A DNA stretch of 13,828 bases from an uncultured Acidobacteriota bacterium (GTDB lineage Bacteria; Acidobacteriota; Terriglobia; Terriglobales; Acidobacteriaceae), in assembly GCA_903932385.1 (NCBI GenBank), contig CAIZGA010000537.1, positions 1-13,828 of the forward strand, given 5' to 3'. Shown piece after piece: positions 1 to 7,860 of this stretch (positions are counted from its first letter, which is position 1; the number at the start of each line of letters is the position of its first letter). Under the pieces are notes generated by a model. It was given only the letters and a program-made list of their open reading frames with translations. It ran no database searches and was not told the origin of the DNA. The position numbers were made by a program, and so were the translations under genes.

Positions 1-760
1 TGTCGATGCATTCCCAGCGGCAGGGAAGGCGGAGGAGATCGAGGGCGGGCTCGATGCCGGTGAGGTTGAGTTGGCGGGCGAGATCGATGCGGTCATTGGC
101 GACCTGAATGGAGGCTTCGCAATGGAGCGAGCAGGCGAAGTGGGAATTGATTTGGACGCCGATGTAACGCAGGCAGGAGGAAGTTTTCCAGTCGTCGGGG
201 CCCGGGGTGAAGGTGATGCGATGTTCGGCGGGGTCAGTGGAGTCTGTGCGATGCAGGCCGGCGGGTAGCGAGCCGGGGAAGGGTTGATGTTCGGCGGCCT
301 GCCAGATGGGATCGAAATTTCCCTGACGCCAGACGCTGGCGAAGAAGAAGGAGCAGCAGGGTGGAAAGCCGAGCAGGAGACCGATGGCGAAGTCGTCGTG
401 CCGGTTGTGTGCCGCGATGAATTCGTCGGCGTCGTGCGGGTTGCTGGCGAGGACACACTTCCAGTGGAACTGCTCTGTCTCTGACGGCGGCAGGACGAGG
501 TGGTTGAAGCCTTTGGTATTCGCGGCCATGCGCACGACGGGTTTCAGCACGAGGCCGTCGCGGGCGAATTGCTCGGTGAGCGAATCGAGCTGCGAGGGAT
601 GAATGCTGAAGAGGATGGCGCAGGCGCGTTGGGAATGCCGGACGGTTTCAATTTCCAACTGGGGGAGGATGTAGGCCTGACGAATTTTTTCCGACCAATC
701 CCGCTGCGCCGTGGGGGTGAGGTATTCAATTTGGATGGAGGAGGATTCGGCGTCGCTCAT
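1..760 (-). CDS. GFPPCC-motif cysteine-rich protein, unknown function (3' end outside window)
   Basis: An uninterrupted reading frame runs from an ATG at 760 (complement) to the left edge, giving 253 codons with no stop, so the C-terminus is missing. The start has a GAGG ribosome site about five bases upstream. The protein begins MSDAESSSIQIEYLTP and has no signal peptide or membrane segment, so it is probably cytosolic. The striking part is a cysteine-rich centre and C-terminal half: a GFPPCCSFFF stretch near residue 145, then SSCLRYIGV, HFACSLHC and PCRWEC. The LG(F/Y)P.CC pattern followed by an HF.CS..C pattern recalls uncharacterised DUF483-like proteins; that link is my recollection of the motif and is unverified. 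Paired cysteines with a histidine suggest a metal or Fe-S site, which is inference. It is divergent from the lipoprotein gene at 915, with 154 bases between the starts. Confidence 0.8.
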   Translation of the reverse strand, partial: MSDAESSSIQIEYLTPTAQRDWSEKIRQAYILPQLEIETVRHSQRACAILFSIHPSQLDSLTEQFARDGLVLKPVVRMAANTKGFNHLVLPPSETEQFHWKCVLASNPHDADEFIAAHNRHDDFAIGLLLGFPPCCSFFFASVWRQGNFDPIWQAAEHQPFPGSLPAGLHRTDSTDPAEHRITFTPGPDDWKTSSCLRYIGVQINSHFACSLHCEASIQVANDRIDLARQLNLTGIEPALDLLRLPCRWECID

Positions 761-843
761 GGTTGCCTCAAACACGGTGGATGCGCAGATGAGTAACACG
801 ATACTACGAGCGATGGGGTGAGCGGAAAGCGCACAGATTGACG

Positions 844-870
844 TTGACGTTGCGGCAGCCGTGGGATAAT
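844..870 (+). promoter_or_regulatory. Candidate promoter for the lipoprotein gene
   Basis: TTGACG (844-849) and GATAAT (865-870) resemble -35 and -10 boxes, about 45 bases before the ATG at 915. The 15-base spacer is shorter than ideal. TTGACG occurs twice in tandem (838-849), but the first copy would give a 21-base spacer. This is sequence resemblance only. Confidence 0.35.
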
Positions 871-914
871 CTGGCGGCAAATTTCCCACATAGTTTGATG
901 CTTCAGGAGAACGT

Positions 915-2162
915 ATGCGACGCTTCGCATTGCTGGTTTTGCCGTTGCTTGGTGTGGTGTTGTCGGCCTGCACCCATGCACAGAACAACAGCGGGAATAA
1001 TTCGAATGGCACCACCACGGTGGCCAATCCCTATACCGGCCAGACGTACCAGGTACGCAGCAACGGGCAACATGCTGCGGCTCCGACGGGACGCGCGGTT
1101 GTGTCAAAAGACGGGGTGGTACACACGCTGCGATTTGAGCAATACACGGATTCGGCGGAGAACGCGTTCAGCGTACTGCTGCCGCAGGGTTGGCAGGCGA
1201 ATGTGGCGACGCAGCGGACGACGCGGATTGAGCCGCATTATGTGATTCGCGCGCAGTCTGCCGATGGCGGTGTGCAGATGTTTTTTGATGATCCGCAACT
1301 GGCTGTGCGCGAAGTGCCGAACCGCGGCACGATGATGGCGGGCGCGCGGGAGGGGCAGGCGATGCCTTCTCCGTGGGGCGGGCGGTTGTTGATTGCACGC
1401 TACCAACCGGCGAACCAGGTGGCCGAGGGATACACGCGCGCGAGACTCTGCCAGAACGCGAGCGACTTCCGCGGCGGGTTGGTACCGAGCGAGTCGCAGC
1501 AGTTGAGCCAGGAGTTGAATCAGGACGCGCGCGGCATGGGCGGGCAGTTGCATGTGGATGTGGGCGAAGTATCCTTCAAATGCGGCGACCGCGCAGGATA
1601 TGTATATGCGGTGACGCTGCTGGCTTCGCAGCCAGGGCAGCCGGTGCAGATGTGGTTTGTGTATCGGCTTGGCGGATATTTGACCACCAGTCAGGATGCG
1701 GGCCAGGCTGCGGAGGCGATGCACACGATGCTGGAAAGTTTTCAGTTCAACCAGCAGTGGTTGCAACGTTTTGCGCAGGAGAGCAATGACACGGCGGGGG
1801 CGGTGATTCGACAGTCGAATGCGGTGACGCAGGCGACGATTGAACGCGCTAAGCAGCAGGACGCGGAGATGGAGTCGCAGTACCAACACTGGAAGCAGAA
1901 TTCTGACGCGAACTTCAACGCGATTGAACACACCAGCAACGCGATTACCGGGGCGAACAGCACGACCAGCAACGGCAACGGCCACAACTACAACACGCAG
2001 CTGGGGACGAAATCTGTATGTGATGATTTAGGTCGTTGCCAGACGGTGGATGCGAGTGTGGACAATTGGTGGAGTGATTGCAGCGGTGAGTTCCATGCGG
2101 GATCGTCGACGGGCGAGGCTCCGCCAGCTAGCCAGAGCGCTTGCTGGAGTAAGGGGCATTGA
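915..2162 (+). CDS. Large exported lipoprotein, unknown function
   Basis: A 415-residue protein. The ATG at 915 follows an AGGAGA ribosome site by about four bases. Residues 1-19 form a lipoprotein signal (two Arg, hydrophobic core, lipobox LSAC) with the lipidated Cys at 19, then an Asn/Ser/Gly-rich linker. The body (about 65-280) starts with a TLRFEQYTD..ENAFSVLLPQGW stretch, as in exported beta-rich domains that carry a gene-product-specific 'LP.GW' motif. Residues 285-330 are Gln/Glu/Lys-rich and probably helical. The tail has four cysteines (369, 375, 389, 410) around an NWWSDCSGEFH segment, which could form disulfides outside the cytoplasm. I recognise no enzymatic motif. The gene stands alone: divergent from the GFPPCC gene and convergent with the AT-rich gene downstream. 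It is probably anchored in the inner or outer membrane and faces the periplasm. Confidence 0.85.
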   Translation: MRRFALLVLPLLGVVLSACTHAQNNSGNNSNGTTTVANPYTGQTYQVRSNGQHAAAPTGRAVVSKDGVVHTLRFEQYTDSAENAFSVLLPQGWQANVATQRTTRIEPHYVIRAQSADGGVQMFFDDPQLAVREVPNRGTMMAGAREGQAMPSPWGGRLLIARYQPANQVAEGYTRARLCQNASDFRGGLVPSESQQLSQELNQDARGMGGQLHVDVGEVSFKCGDRAGYVYAVTLLASQPGQPVQMWFVYRLGGYLTTSQDAGQAAEAMHTMLESFQFNQQWLQRFAQESNDTAGAVIRQSNAVTQATIERAKQQDAEMESQYQHWKQNSDANFNAIEHTSNAITGANSTTSNGNGHNYNTQLGTKSVCDDLGRCQTVDASVDNWWSDCSGEFHAGSSTGEAPPASQSACWSKGH

Positions 2163-2265
2163 GGCAGGAAATAGGGCGCAGGGATCAGTTTTCAGGAAGT
2201 GCAAAAGTCGATTGTTATGCTTGGGATGGTTGAGCATGAGATTGTAAGGATGCAACATTCGTATA

Positions 2266-2676
2266 TTACTCAATAATATATTTTTTCATGGTATCTACGA
2301 GATAGTTTGGAATTCTTGGAATGTTATATCCATTGCGTTCATCCCATGATTCTGTACCCGTAAACTTTCCAATACTAAGCATTAGTTGTAATAGCTCATC
2401 ATGCGGGTATAAATACCAAATGTTGTCTTCTTCAAATGCGATAAAAATATCTTTGTCGTTATATTTCTTATAAAAACTTAAGCGAGTCTTTAGCTGAACT
2501 TTTAGGAATGTCTTTCCATCAAGATGTTGTGCAATAAAATCTGCACCTCTCCAATCGTCTGTCAATCGCATCGTTGTGTATCCATAATTGGCCAATAGAG
2601 CGGATAGCCGCTGGAAATTATAAGATTCCTTTTGCTTGCTTGATAAATCGGAATAATTAATCTTCTTAAATTCCAT
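2266..2676 (-). CDS. AT-rich putative PD-(D/E)XK nuclease-fold protein
   Basis: A 136-residue protein starting at ATG 2676, with AAAGG about eight bases upstream. After an N-terminal helix rich in Lys and Gln comes WRGADF (D46) and, 15 residues on, VQLKT (Q61, K63). D-x(14)-Q-x-K after a GAD turn is the active-site layout of PD-(D/E)XK nucleases and their relatives, with Gln in place of the usual Glu, as in some Holliday-junction-resolvase-like and restriction-like families. A YLYPHDELLQL segment follows. The length suits a minimal single-domain member. Base composition is about 30-33% GC in the lines I counted, against roughly 70% in the adjacent kdsD, which points to recent acquisition. It lies 19 bases downstream of kdsD on the same strand and is probably read from kdsD's transcript. 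The coding call is strong; the nuclease-fold call rests on motif only and activity is unknown. No methylase, antitoxin or immunity partner is beside it. Confidence 0.75.
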   Translation of the reverse strand: MEFKKINYSDLSSKQKESYNFQRLSALLANYGYTTMRLTDDWRGADFIAQHLDGKTFLKVQLKTRLSFYKKYNDKDIFIAFEEDNIWYLYPHDELLQLMLSIGKFTGTESWDERNGYNIPRIPNYLVDTMKKYIIE

Positions 2677-2695
2677 ATTGATAGCCTTTTACTAA

Positions 2696-3697
2696 CTAAA
2701 TCAGTTCGGTGCCCCAGAGGGAGTGGAGGTGGAGGATGCCTTCGATGTTGCCCTCTGCGTCGGCGACGACGAGCGATGTGATTTTGCGTTCTTCGAGGAT
2801 GGAGAGCGCGGTGGCGGCGAAGGCGTCGGGGGCGATGGTGCGCGGGGCGGAGTTCATGACTTCGCCGGCGGATTTCAGCAGAGCGTCACCGGCTTCGCGT
2901 TCCAGGAGGCGGCGGAGGTCGCCGTCGCTGATGATGCCGAGGAGTTTGCGGCCTTCGACTACCGTGGTGACGCCGAGACCTTTGCGGGACATTTCATAAA
3001 TCACATCGCGCATGGGTGTGACGGCTTCGACGCGCGGGATGGCGTCGCCCTTGTGCATCAGGTCGCGCACGCGGGCGAGTCGGCGGCCGAGACCGCCACC
3101 GGGATGCAGTGCGGCAAAATCCTCTGCGCGGAAACCTTTGCGACGACTGACTTCCATGGCGATGGCATCGCCGAGCGCCAACATTACTGTTGTGGACGCG
3201 GTGGGTGCGAGACCGAGCGGGCAGGCTTCTTCCGTGATGGAGCAATCGAGAGCGACGTCGCTGGCCTGCGCGAGGGTGGAGTCCATATCTCCGCAGAGGC
3301 TGATGATGTGGTTTTGCAGGCGCTTGACGACGGCGACGAGGCGGAGGATTTCTTCCGTCTCTCCGGTGGTGGAAAGCGCGATGACGACATCGCCGTGGGT
3401 GAGGATGCCGAGGTCGCCGTGCAACGCTTCTGCAGGATGAAGAAATAATGCGGGCGTGCCGGTGGAGCTGAGCGTGGCGGCGATTTTTTGCGCGATGAGG
3501 CCGCTCTTGCCCATGCCGGTGACAACAACGCGACCCTGCCGCTGGCTGCACTCGACCAGCAGGCGCGCGGCGCGGAGAAAGACGGCCTGCATGGTGGTAT
3601 CGAGGCGGTCTGCCAGTGCCGTGAGCGCGGCGGCCTCAATACGGACAAAGTCTGCGGGGCCGGCGATGGCAACGTGTGTGCTGGTTGGCTGGGCCAT
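2696..3697 (-). CDS. kdsD: D-arabinose 5-phosphate isomerase (KpsF/GutQ family)
   Basis: A 333-residue cytosolic enzyme that converts D-ribulose 5-phosphate to D-arabinose 5-phosphate, the first committed step towards Kdo for the LPS inner core. A SIS domain spans about residues 40-180, with GMGKSG at 61-66, HPAEALHGDLG at 87-97 and STTGETEE at 109-116. The residues matching the E. coli catalytic set are K64, E113, E156 or E157, and H198 in LHPGGGLG. Two CBS domains follow (about 208-265 and 278-333; VRDLM and VMNSAPRTI mark their starts), giving the full family length. The start is ATG 3697; no good ribosome site is visible. The gene is divergent from the tlpA-like gene across 96 bases. GutQ is a paralogue with the same chemistry, so kdsD is the reasonable default name. 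Confidence 0.95.
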   Translation of the reverse strand: MAQPTSTHVAIAGPADFVRIEAAALTALADRLDTTMQAVFLRAARLLVECSQRQGRVVVTGMGKSGLIAQKIAATLSSTGTPALFLHPAEALHGDLGILTHGDVVIALSTTGETEEILRLVAVVKRLQNHIISLCGDMDSTLAQASDVALDCSITEEACPLGLAPTASTTVMLALGDAIAMEVSRRKGFRAEDFAALHPGGGLGRRLARVRDLMHKGDAIPRVEAVTPMRDVIYEMSRKGLGVTTVVEGRKLLGIISDGDLRRLLEREAGDALLKSAGEVMNSAPRTIAPDAFAATALSILEERKITSLVVADAEGNIEGILHLHSLWGTELI

Positions 3698-3742
3698 GCA
3701 GAAATGCTAGCAGATGCGGCCGCGAAGACGCGCTAGACTATT

Positions 3743-3760
3743 TGCAGGCAGTGCCCTGCA
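3743..3760. repeat. Inverted repeat in the kdsD/tlpA divergent gap
   Basis: TGCAGG (3743-3748) and CCTGCA (3755-3760) are exact inverted copies separated by six bases, roughly midway between the two divergent starts. The position suits an operator, but a 6-bp stem in GC-rich DNA can arise by chance. Confidence 0.25.
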
Positions 3761-3793
3761 GACCGAGCACGGCCGCCCACACGAGGTCCGCCT

Positions 3794-4441
3794 TTGAAAC
3801 GCAATATTTTGGTTGCAGGAATTGTGATTGTCGCGCTCGCCGTGATTGGCTGGGCCGGCGTGGAGAATTATCACCAGCGGCAAGTGGCCCAGCAGAAGCA
3901 GCAGGAGTTGGAATCGCAGCGAGTGGAGTTGGTGCCGGTGGGTCCGCGGTCTACCGATGCGACGACGGCAGATGCGGCGAAGGGCGATGCCAGCATGGGG
4001 CCGGAGATGGTGAACAAAGCGGCGCCGGAATTTAATCTGGCGACGCCGGATGGCGGAAAGTTGTCTCTGACTGCGTTACGCAAGCAGCACAAGGCGTTGA
4101 TGGTGAATTTTTGGGCGACGTGGTGCGTGCCTTGCAAGGTGGAGATGCCGTGGCTGGTGGAGCTGGAAAAACAATATGCACCCCAGGGTCTGGAGATTGT
4201 AGGCGTGAGTGAAGATGATCCGCCGGATGCGGCAGACAAGGTGAAGAAATATACGGCGAAGGTGGGCGCGGGATATCCGATGGTGTTGGATGACGGCTCC
4301 GCAGTGAAGAGTTTTGATGTGCAGGATTTTCCCACGTCGTTCTACATTTCTGCCGATGGAAAAGTTGTGGCGCAAAGTGTGGGCCTGGTGGGCCGCGACG
4401 AGATTGAAGCCAACATGCGCAAAGCTTTGGGTGGCAAATAG
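3794..4441 (+). CDS. TlpA/ResA-like membrane-anchored thioredoxin
   Basis: A 215-residue protein starting at TTG 3794; GAGG at 3783-3786 is seven bases upstream and supports this start over later ATGs. Residues 4-22 form one hydrophobic segment that should act as an uncleaved anchor, with the rest periplasmic. A Gln/Glu-rich linker (25-70) leads to a thioredoxin fold from about residue 75. The redox centre is WATWCVPC (C111, C114), and the cis-proline is in DFPTSF (P180). The family reduces periplasmic disulfides, for example in cytochrome c maturation. The stop codon overlaps the GTG of the following DsbD-alpha gene by one base, so the two are almost certainly translated together and may exchange thiols. 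The client is unknown; I see no cytochrome biogenesis genes nearby. Confidence 0.9.
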   Translation: MKRNILVAGIVIVALAVIGWAGVENYHQRQVAQQKQQELESQRVELVPVGPRSTDATTADAAKGDASMGPEMVNKAAPEFNLATPDGGKLSLTALRKQHKALMVNFWATWCVPCKVEMPWLVELEKQYAPQGLEIVGVSEDDPPDAADKVKKYTAKVGAGYPMVLDDGSAVKSFDVQDFPTSFYISADGKVVAQSVGLVGRDEIEANMRKALGGK

Positions 4442-4911
4442 TGCGGATACTGACTGCATTTGCGATGCTGCTGCTGGCCATGCCGACGATGCCGCAGAAT
4501 TTTATGGCGGCCCCGCATGAGTTTGTCAGCGTGCTGCCGATGGATCCCGCGCATGTTGTTGCGGGACGGCCGGCGGTGGTGGAAGTGCATCTGCGGGTTG
4601 CGAACGGGATGCATGTGAACTCGCACACGCCGAGCGAAGATTATTTGATACCGACGACGATTACGCCGGCGGCGGCAGCGGGCGTGCAGTGGGGCGCGGT
4701 GGAATATCCGGCGGGCGAGATGCGGAATTTTGCATTCAGCGCGACGGAAAAATTCAGCGTGTATACCGGCGACGTTACGCTGCGGCTGCGGGTGACGGCC
4801 CGCGCGGGCGAACACGCGACGACGGCCACACTGCGCTACCAGGCCTGCGACAATCGTGCCTGCTACCCGCCGAAAAATCTGCCGGTGCAGTTGATGATTG
4901 TCGCGAAATAA
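4441..4911 (+). CDS. Stand-alone DsbD N-terminal (alpha) domain protein, periplasmic
   Basis: A 156-residue protein starting at GTG 4441, whose G is the last base of the preceding TAG stop; this overlap fixes the start. Residues 1-20 or so form a signal peptide. The rest is beta-rich (HVVAGRPAVVEVHLRVANGMHVNS) and ends in YQACDNRACYPP, with C136 and C141. That matches the cysteine pair of the DsbD-alpha immunoglobulin-like domain, which passes electrons from the DsbD membrane core to periplasmic partners. In E. coli DsbD the same domain is fused to an eight-helix membrane domain and a thioredoxin domain; here both are absent. The paired TlpA-like protein just upstream could replace the thioredoxin part. 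The membrane electron source (a CcdA-like protein) is not in this window. The domain call is strong; the partner call is inference from overlap. Confidence 0.85.
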   Translation: MRILTAFAMLLLAMPTMPQNFMAAPHEFVSVLPMDPAHVVAGRPAVVEVHLRVANGMHVNSHTPSEDYLIPTTITPAAAAGVQWGAVEYPAGEMRNFAFSATEKFSVYTGDVTLRLRVTARAGEHATTATLRYQACDNRACYPPKNLPVQLMIVAK

Positions 4912-4922
4912 AATCCTGAAAA

Positions 4923-6401
<1,479 letters not shown>

Positions 6402-6448
6402 AGGGGGCCAGCGTTAATGCTAGCAGAGTACCGCGATGGCTGCCCCCT
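6402..6448 (-). promoter_or_regulatory. Hairpin abutting the gltX start codon
   Basis: Plus-strand AGGGGGC (6402-6408) is complementary to GCCCCCT (6442-6448). The stem extends through AGC (6410-6412) with GCT (6439-6441) after one bulged base, around a 26-base loop. In the transcript the last stem base sits immediately before the gltX AUG, in the place where a ribosome site is expected. No U-run follows, so it is not a standard terminator for the upstream gene. It could limit or gate gltX translation; this is read by eye and not folded. Confidence 0.45.
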
Positions 6449-6470
6449 GAGAGCGATGGATTCCGCAGCG

Positions 6471-6785
6471 TTATGCGGCGGGCGGCGGTGGTGGCGGCGG
6501 CTGCAGGGCCGGCCAGTCTCCGAAAGCGAGGATGCACTGCATAATGAGGCTGCCGAAGGGAACGAGCAGCAGGAGTGAGAGCCAGGGCGACATGCCGGTC
6601 TTGGAGAAGATGCGCCAGTAGAGAAAAATCATGAAGGCGCAACAGGCGAGGCCGAAGAGGATGAGGAAGGGAATCATTCCCAGGATGATGTGCTGGATGT
6701 TGGCTTCGGCCGCTGCTGCGGCAGTGGTTGCAGAGCTGGAGTCAGTGTCTTGAAAGAATGCGAGCAGGGATTGGAAAGTATGCAT
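6471..6785 (-). CDS. Small two-helix membrane protein with proline tail
   Basis: A 104-residue protein from ATG 6785, with GGAGG 12 bases upstream (a somewhat long gap). It has an Ala/Ser-rich N-terminus, a hydrophobic helix at about 31-56 (IILGMIPFLILFGLACCAF), a short loop with WRIFSKTGMSPW, and a second helix at about 67-87 ending in FGDWP. The tail is a run of prolines (PPPPPPPAA). The 'aromatic-R-I-x-x-K-x-G-x-S-x-W' loop between helices, followed by an 'LAF..WP' end, is shared by small inner-membrane proteins of unknown function that I have seen in Acidobacteriota. It lies between the secreted protein gene and gltX, all on the same strand. No function can be assigned. Confidence 0.75.
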   Translation of the reverse strand: MHTFQSLLAFFQDTDSSSATTAAAAAEANIQHIILGMIPFLILFGLACCAFMIFLYWRIFSKTGMSPWLSLLLLVPFGSLIMQCILAFGDWPALQPPPPPPPAA

Positions 6786-6871
6786 GCGTGTGCTACACCT
6801 CCGATGAAATTTCAGAGAAGGTTAGCATGTAGCTGCTGCCGCGCGGCATGAATATTTTTATATAGCCATGC

Positions 6872-6887
6872 TTCCAATTAATTGGAA
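6872..6887. repeat. Perfect 16-bp palindrome over a stop codon
   Basis: TTCCAATTAATTGGAA is its own reverse complement and contains the TAA stop (6878-6880 complement) of the secreted-protein gene. It has no loop, so it is more likely a protein site on DNA, or chance, than an RNA hairpin. The adjacent 6851-6865 stretch is very AT-rich. Confidence 0.4.
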
Positions 6888-7810
6888 CTACATTCACTCT
6901 CGGACAGGGATACAACAACCCACGCAACATGATTTGAATGAGTGGCGTAGTAAGAGAGCCATGAGGGTCTGCTTACAACGACCATATAACTTTTTTCTTT
7001 TACATTGTTCTTCCACAAATAAGTAATGCGGCCTTGTTTTTCGCGCAGTTTCTTCATGTCACTTGGCAATACATCTGAAATTTTTACATATTTAGCAAAT
7101 GCTTCCGCAGCTACGCGCTGTGGTTCTGTGAAAGCCCAAGAATTTTCTGGAGATTCCATTGACAACTGATGCTTGATAAGTTCTCCGTTTGGTTTAAACC
7201 AATCTACATAATTTTTAACACTGCATCCCACGCTTGTTTCAATCTGATCATAGTCGTCGCTGTAATCCAGTTGCGGGTTGTTCTGCGGATCGACTGACAC
7301 GACCTGTTGAATGGCAAACAATGTGCAGCATCCCATGTGTCCATAGCCTGGGCCGAATGTGTTTTTTGAAGGCGGGCTGCCCGAGAAAAAGCGGCCGATG
7401 AGTGTTGCAGAGACAACCGAGCTGATGTATTTGCCGTGCTTGGTCAGAAGTTCTTTTTGAAACTGCGAAAAGTTTTTATCGTCCACAATTGGAACTGTAA
7501 TTCCTTCAACCTCTAAGGGCTTTTCACGCGTTGTACCGGGCGTGACTCCACAGCAATACATGGCGGGTGAACGGGTTATCCCGCCGTATTCAAGCCACAT
7601 CATGGATTCATGCGGGCAATTTGGGTCAAAGGCTGTGAAGTCTTCAAAGCCATAGGAAACAAAAGTTGTGAATTGAATCAGCTGGTGATTGTATTTCGCT
7701 GGATGATGCGCGACTTCGCAATAGCTGACTTTTACGGGCGTCTGGCAATGAGCTGTTGCTCCCTGCAACAGCAGGAATGCAGCGAACACAAAGAAGGCAA
7801 CTCGTTTCAT
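6878..7810 (-). CDS. Cysteine-rich secreted protein, unknown function
   Basis: A 310-residue protein. I choose ATG 7810 because GAGG (7817-7820) lies six bases before it; an in-frame TTG at 7816 is too close to that site. Residues 1-20 are a signal peptide (KR, then a hydrophobic core ending GATA). No lipobox is present, since the Cys is preceded by TAH. The mature part starts with VSYCEVAHHPAKYNHQLIQF, resembling the opening strand of a small beta-barrel domain. Further cysteines lie at 65 and at pairs 86-87 (MYCCGV) and 161-162 (GYGHMGCC), with others at 196 and near the C-terminus. The YGHMGCCTLFAIQQV segment is a hallmark I associate with exported Acidobacteriota proteins that have no known role. 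GC is about 40% in the line counted, lower than its neighbours. It lies 50 bases downstream of ispF on the same strand. Confidence 0.8.
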   Translation of the reverse strand: MKRVAFFVFAAFLLLQGATAHCQTPVKVSYCEVAHHPAKYNHQLIQFTTFVSYGFEDFTAFDPNCPHESMMWLEYGGITRSPAMYCCGVTPGTTREKPLEVEGITVPIVDDKNFSQFQKELLTKHGKYISSVVSATLIGRFFSGSPPSKNTFGPGYGHMGCCTLFAIQQVVSVDPQNNPQLDYSDDYDQIETSVGCSVKNYVDWFKPNGELIKHQLSMESPENSWAFTEPQRVAAEAFAKYVKISDVLPSDMKKLREKQGRITYLWKNNVKEKSYMVVVSRPSWLSYYATHSNHVAWVVVSLSESECSSN

Positions 7811-7860
7811 TCGCAACCTCGCTTGAACACAAAATAACTGGCGAGCGGATGAATATTCGA

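Noticed and set aside
71..796. Several short plus-strand frames in the first 800 bases
   Set aside because: They are antisense to the uninterrupted minus-strand frame from 760 to the edge, which has a ribosome site and a motif-bearing product.
1104..1985. Minus-strand open frame (293 codons) opposite the lipoprotein gene
   Set aside because: Arg/Leu/His-rich shadow; the plus-strand frame has a ribosome site, signal peptide and lipobox.
2210..2245. Possible hairpin (ATGCT...AGCAT) between the lipoprotein and the AT-rich gene
   Set aside because: Only five pairs and no T-run; too weak to call a terminator.
2723..3448. Plus-strand open frame (241 codons) opposite kdsD
   Set aside because: Antisense shadow of a clear KpsF-type gene; composition is an artefact of GC-rich codons.
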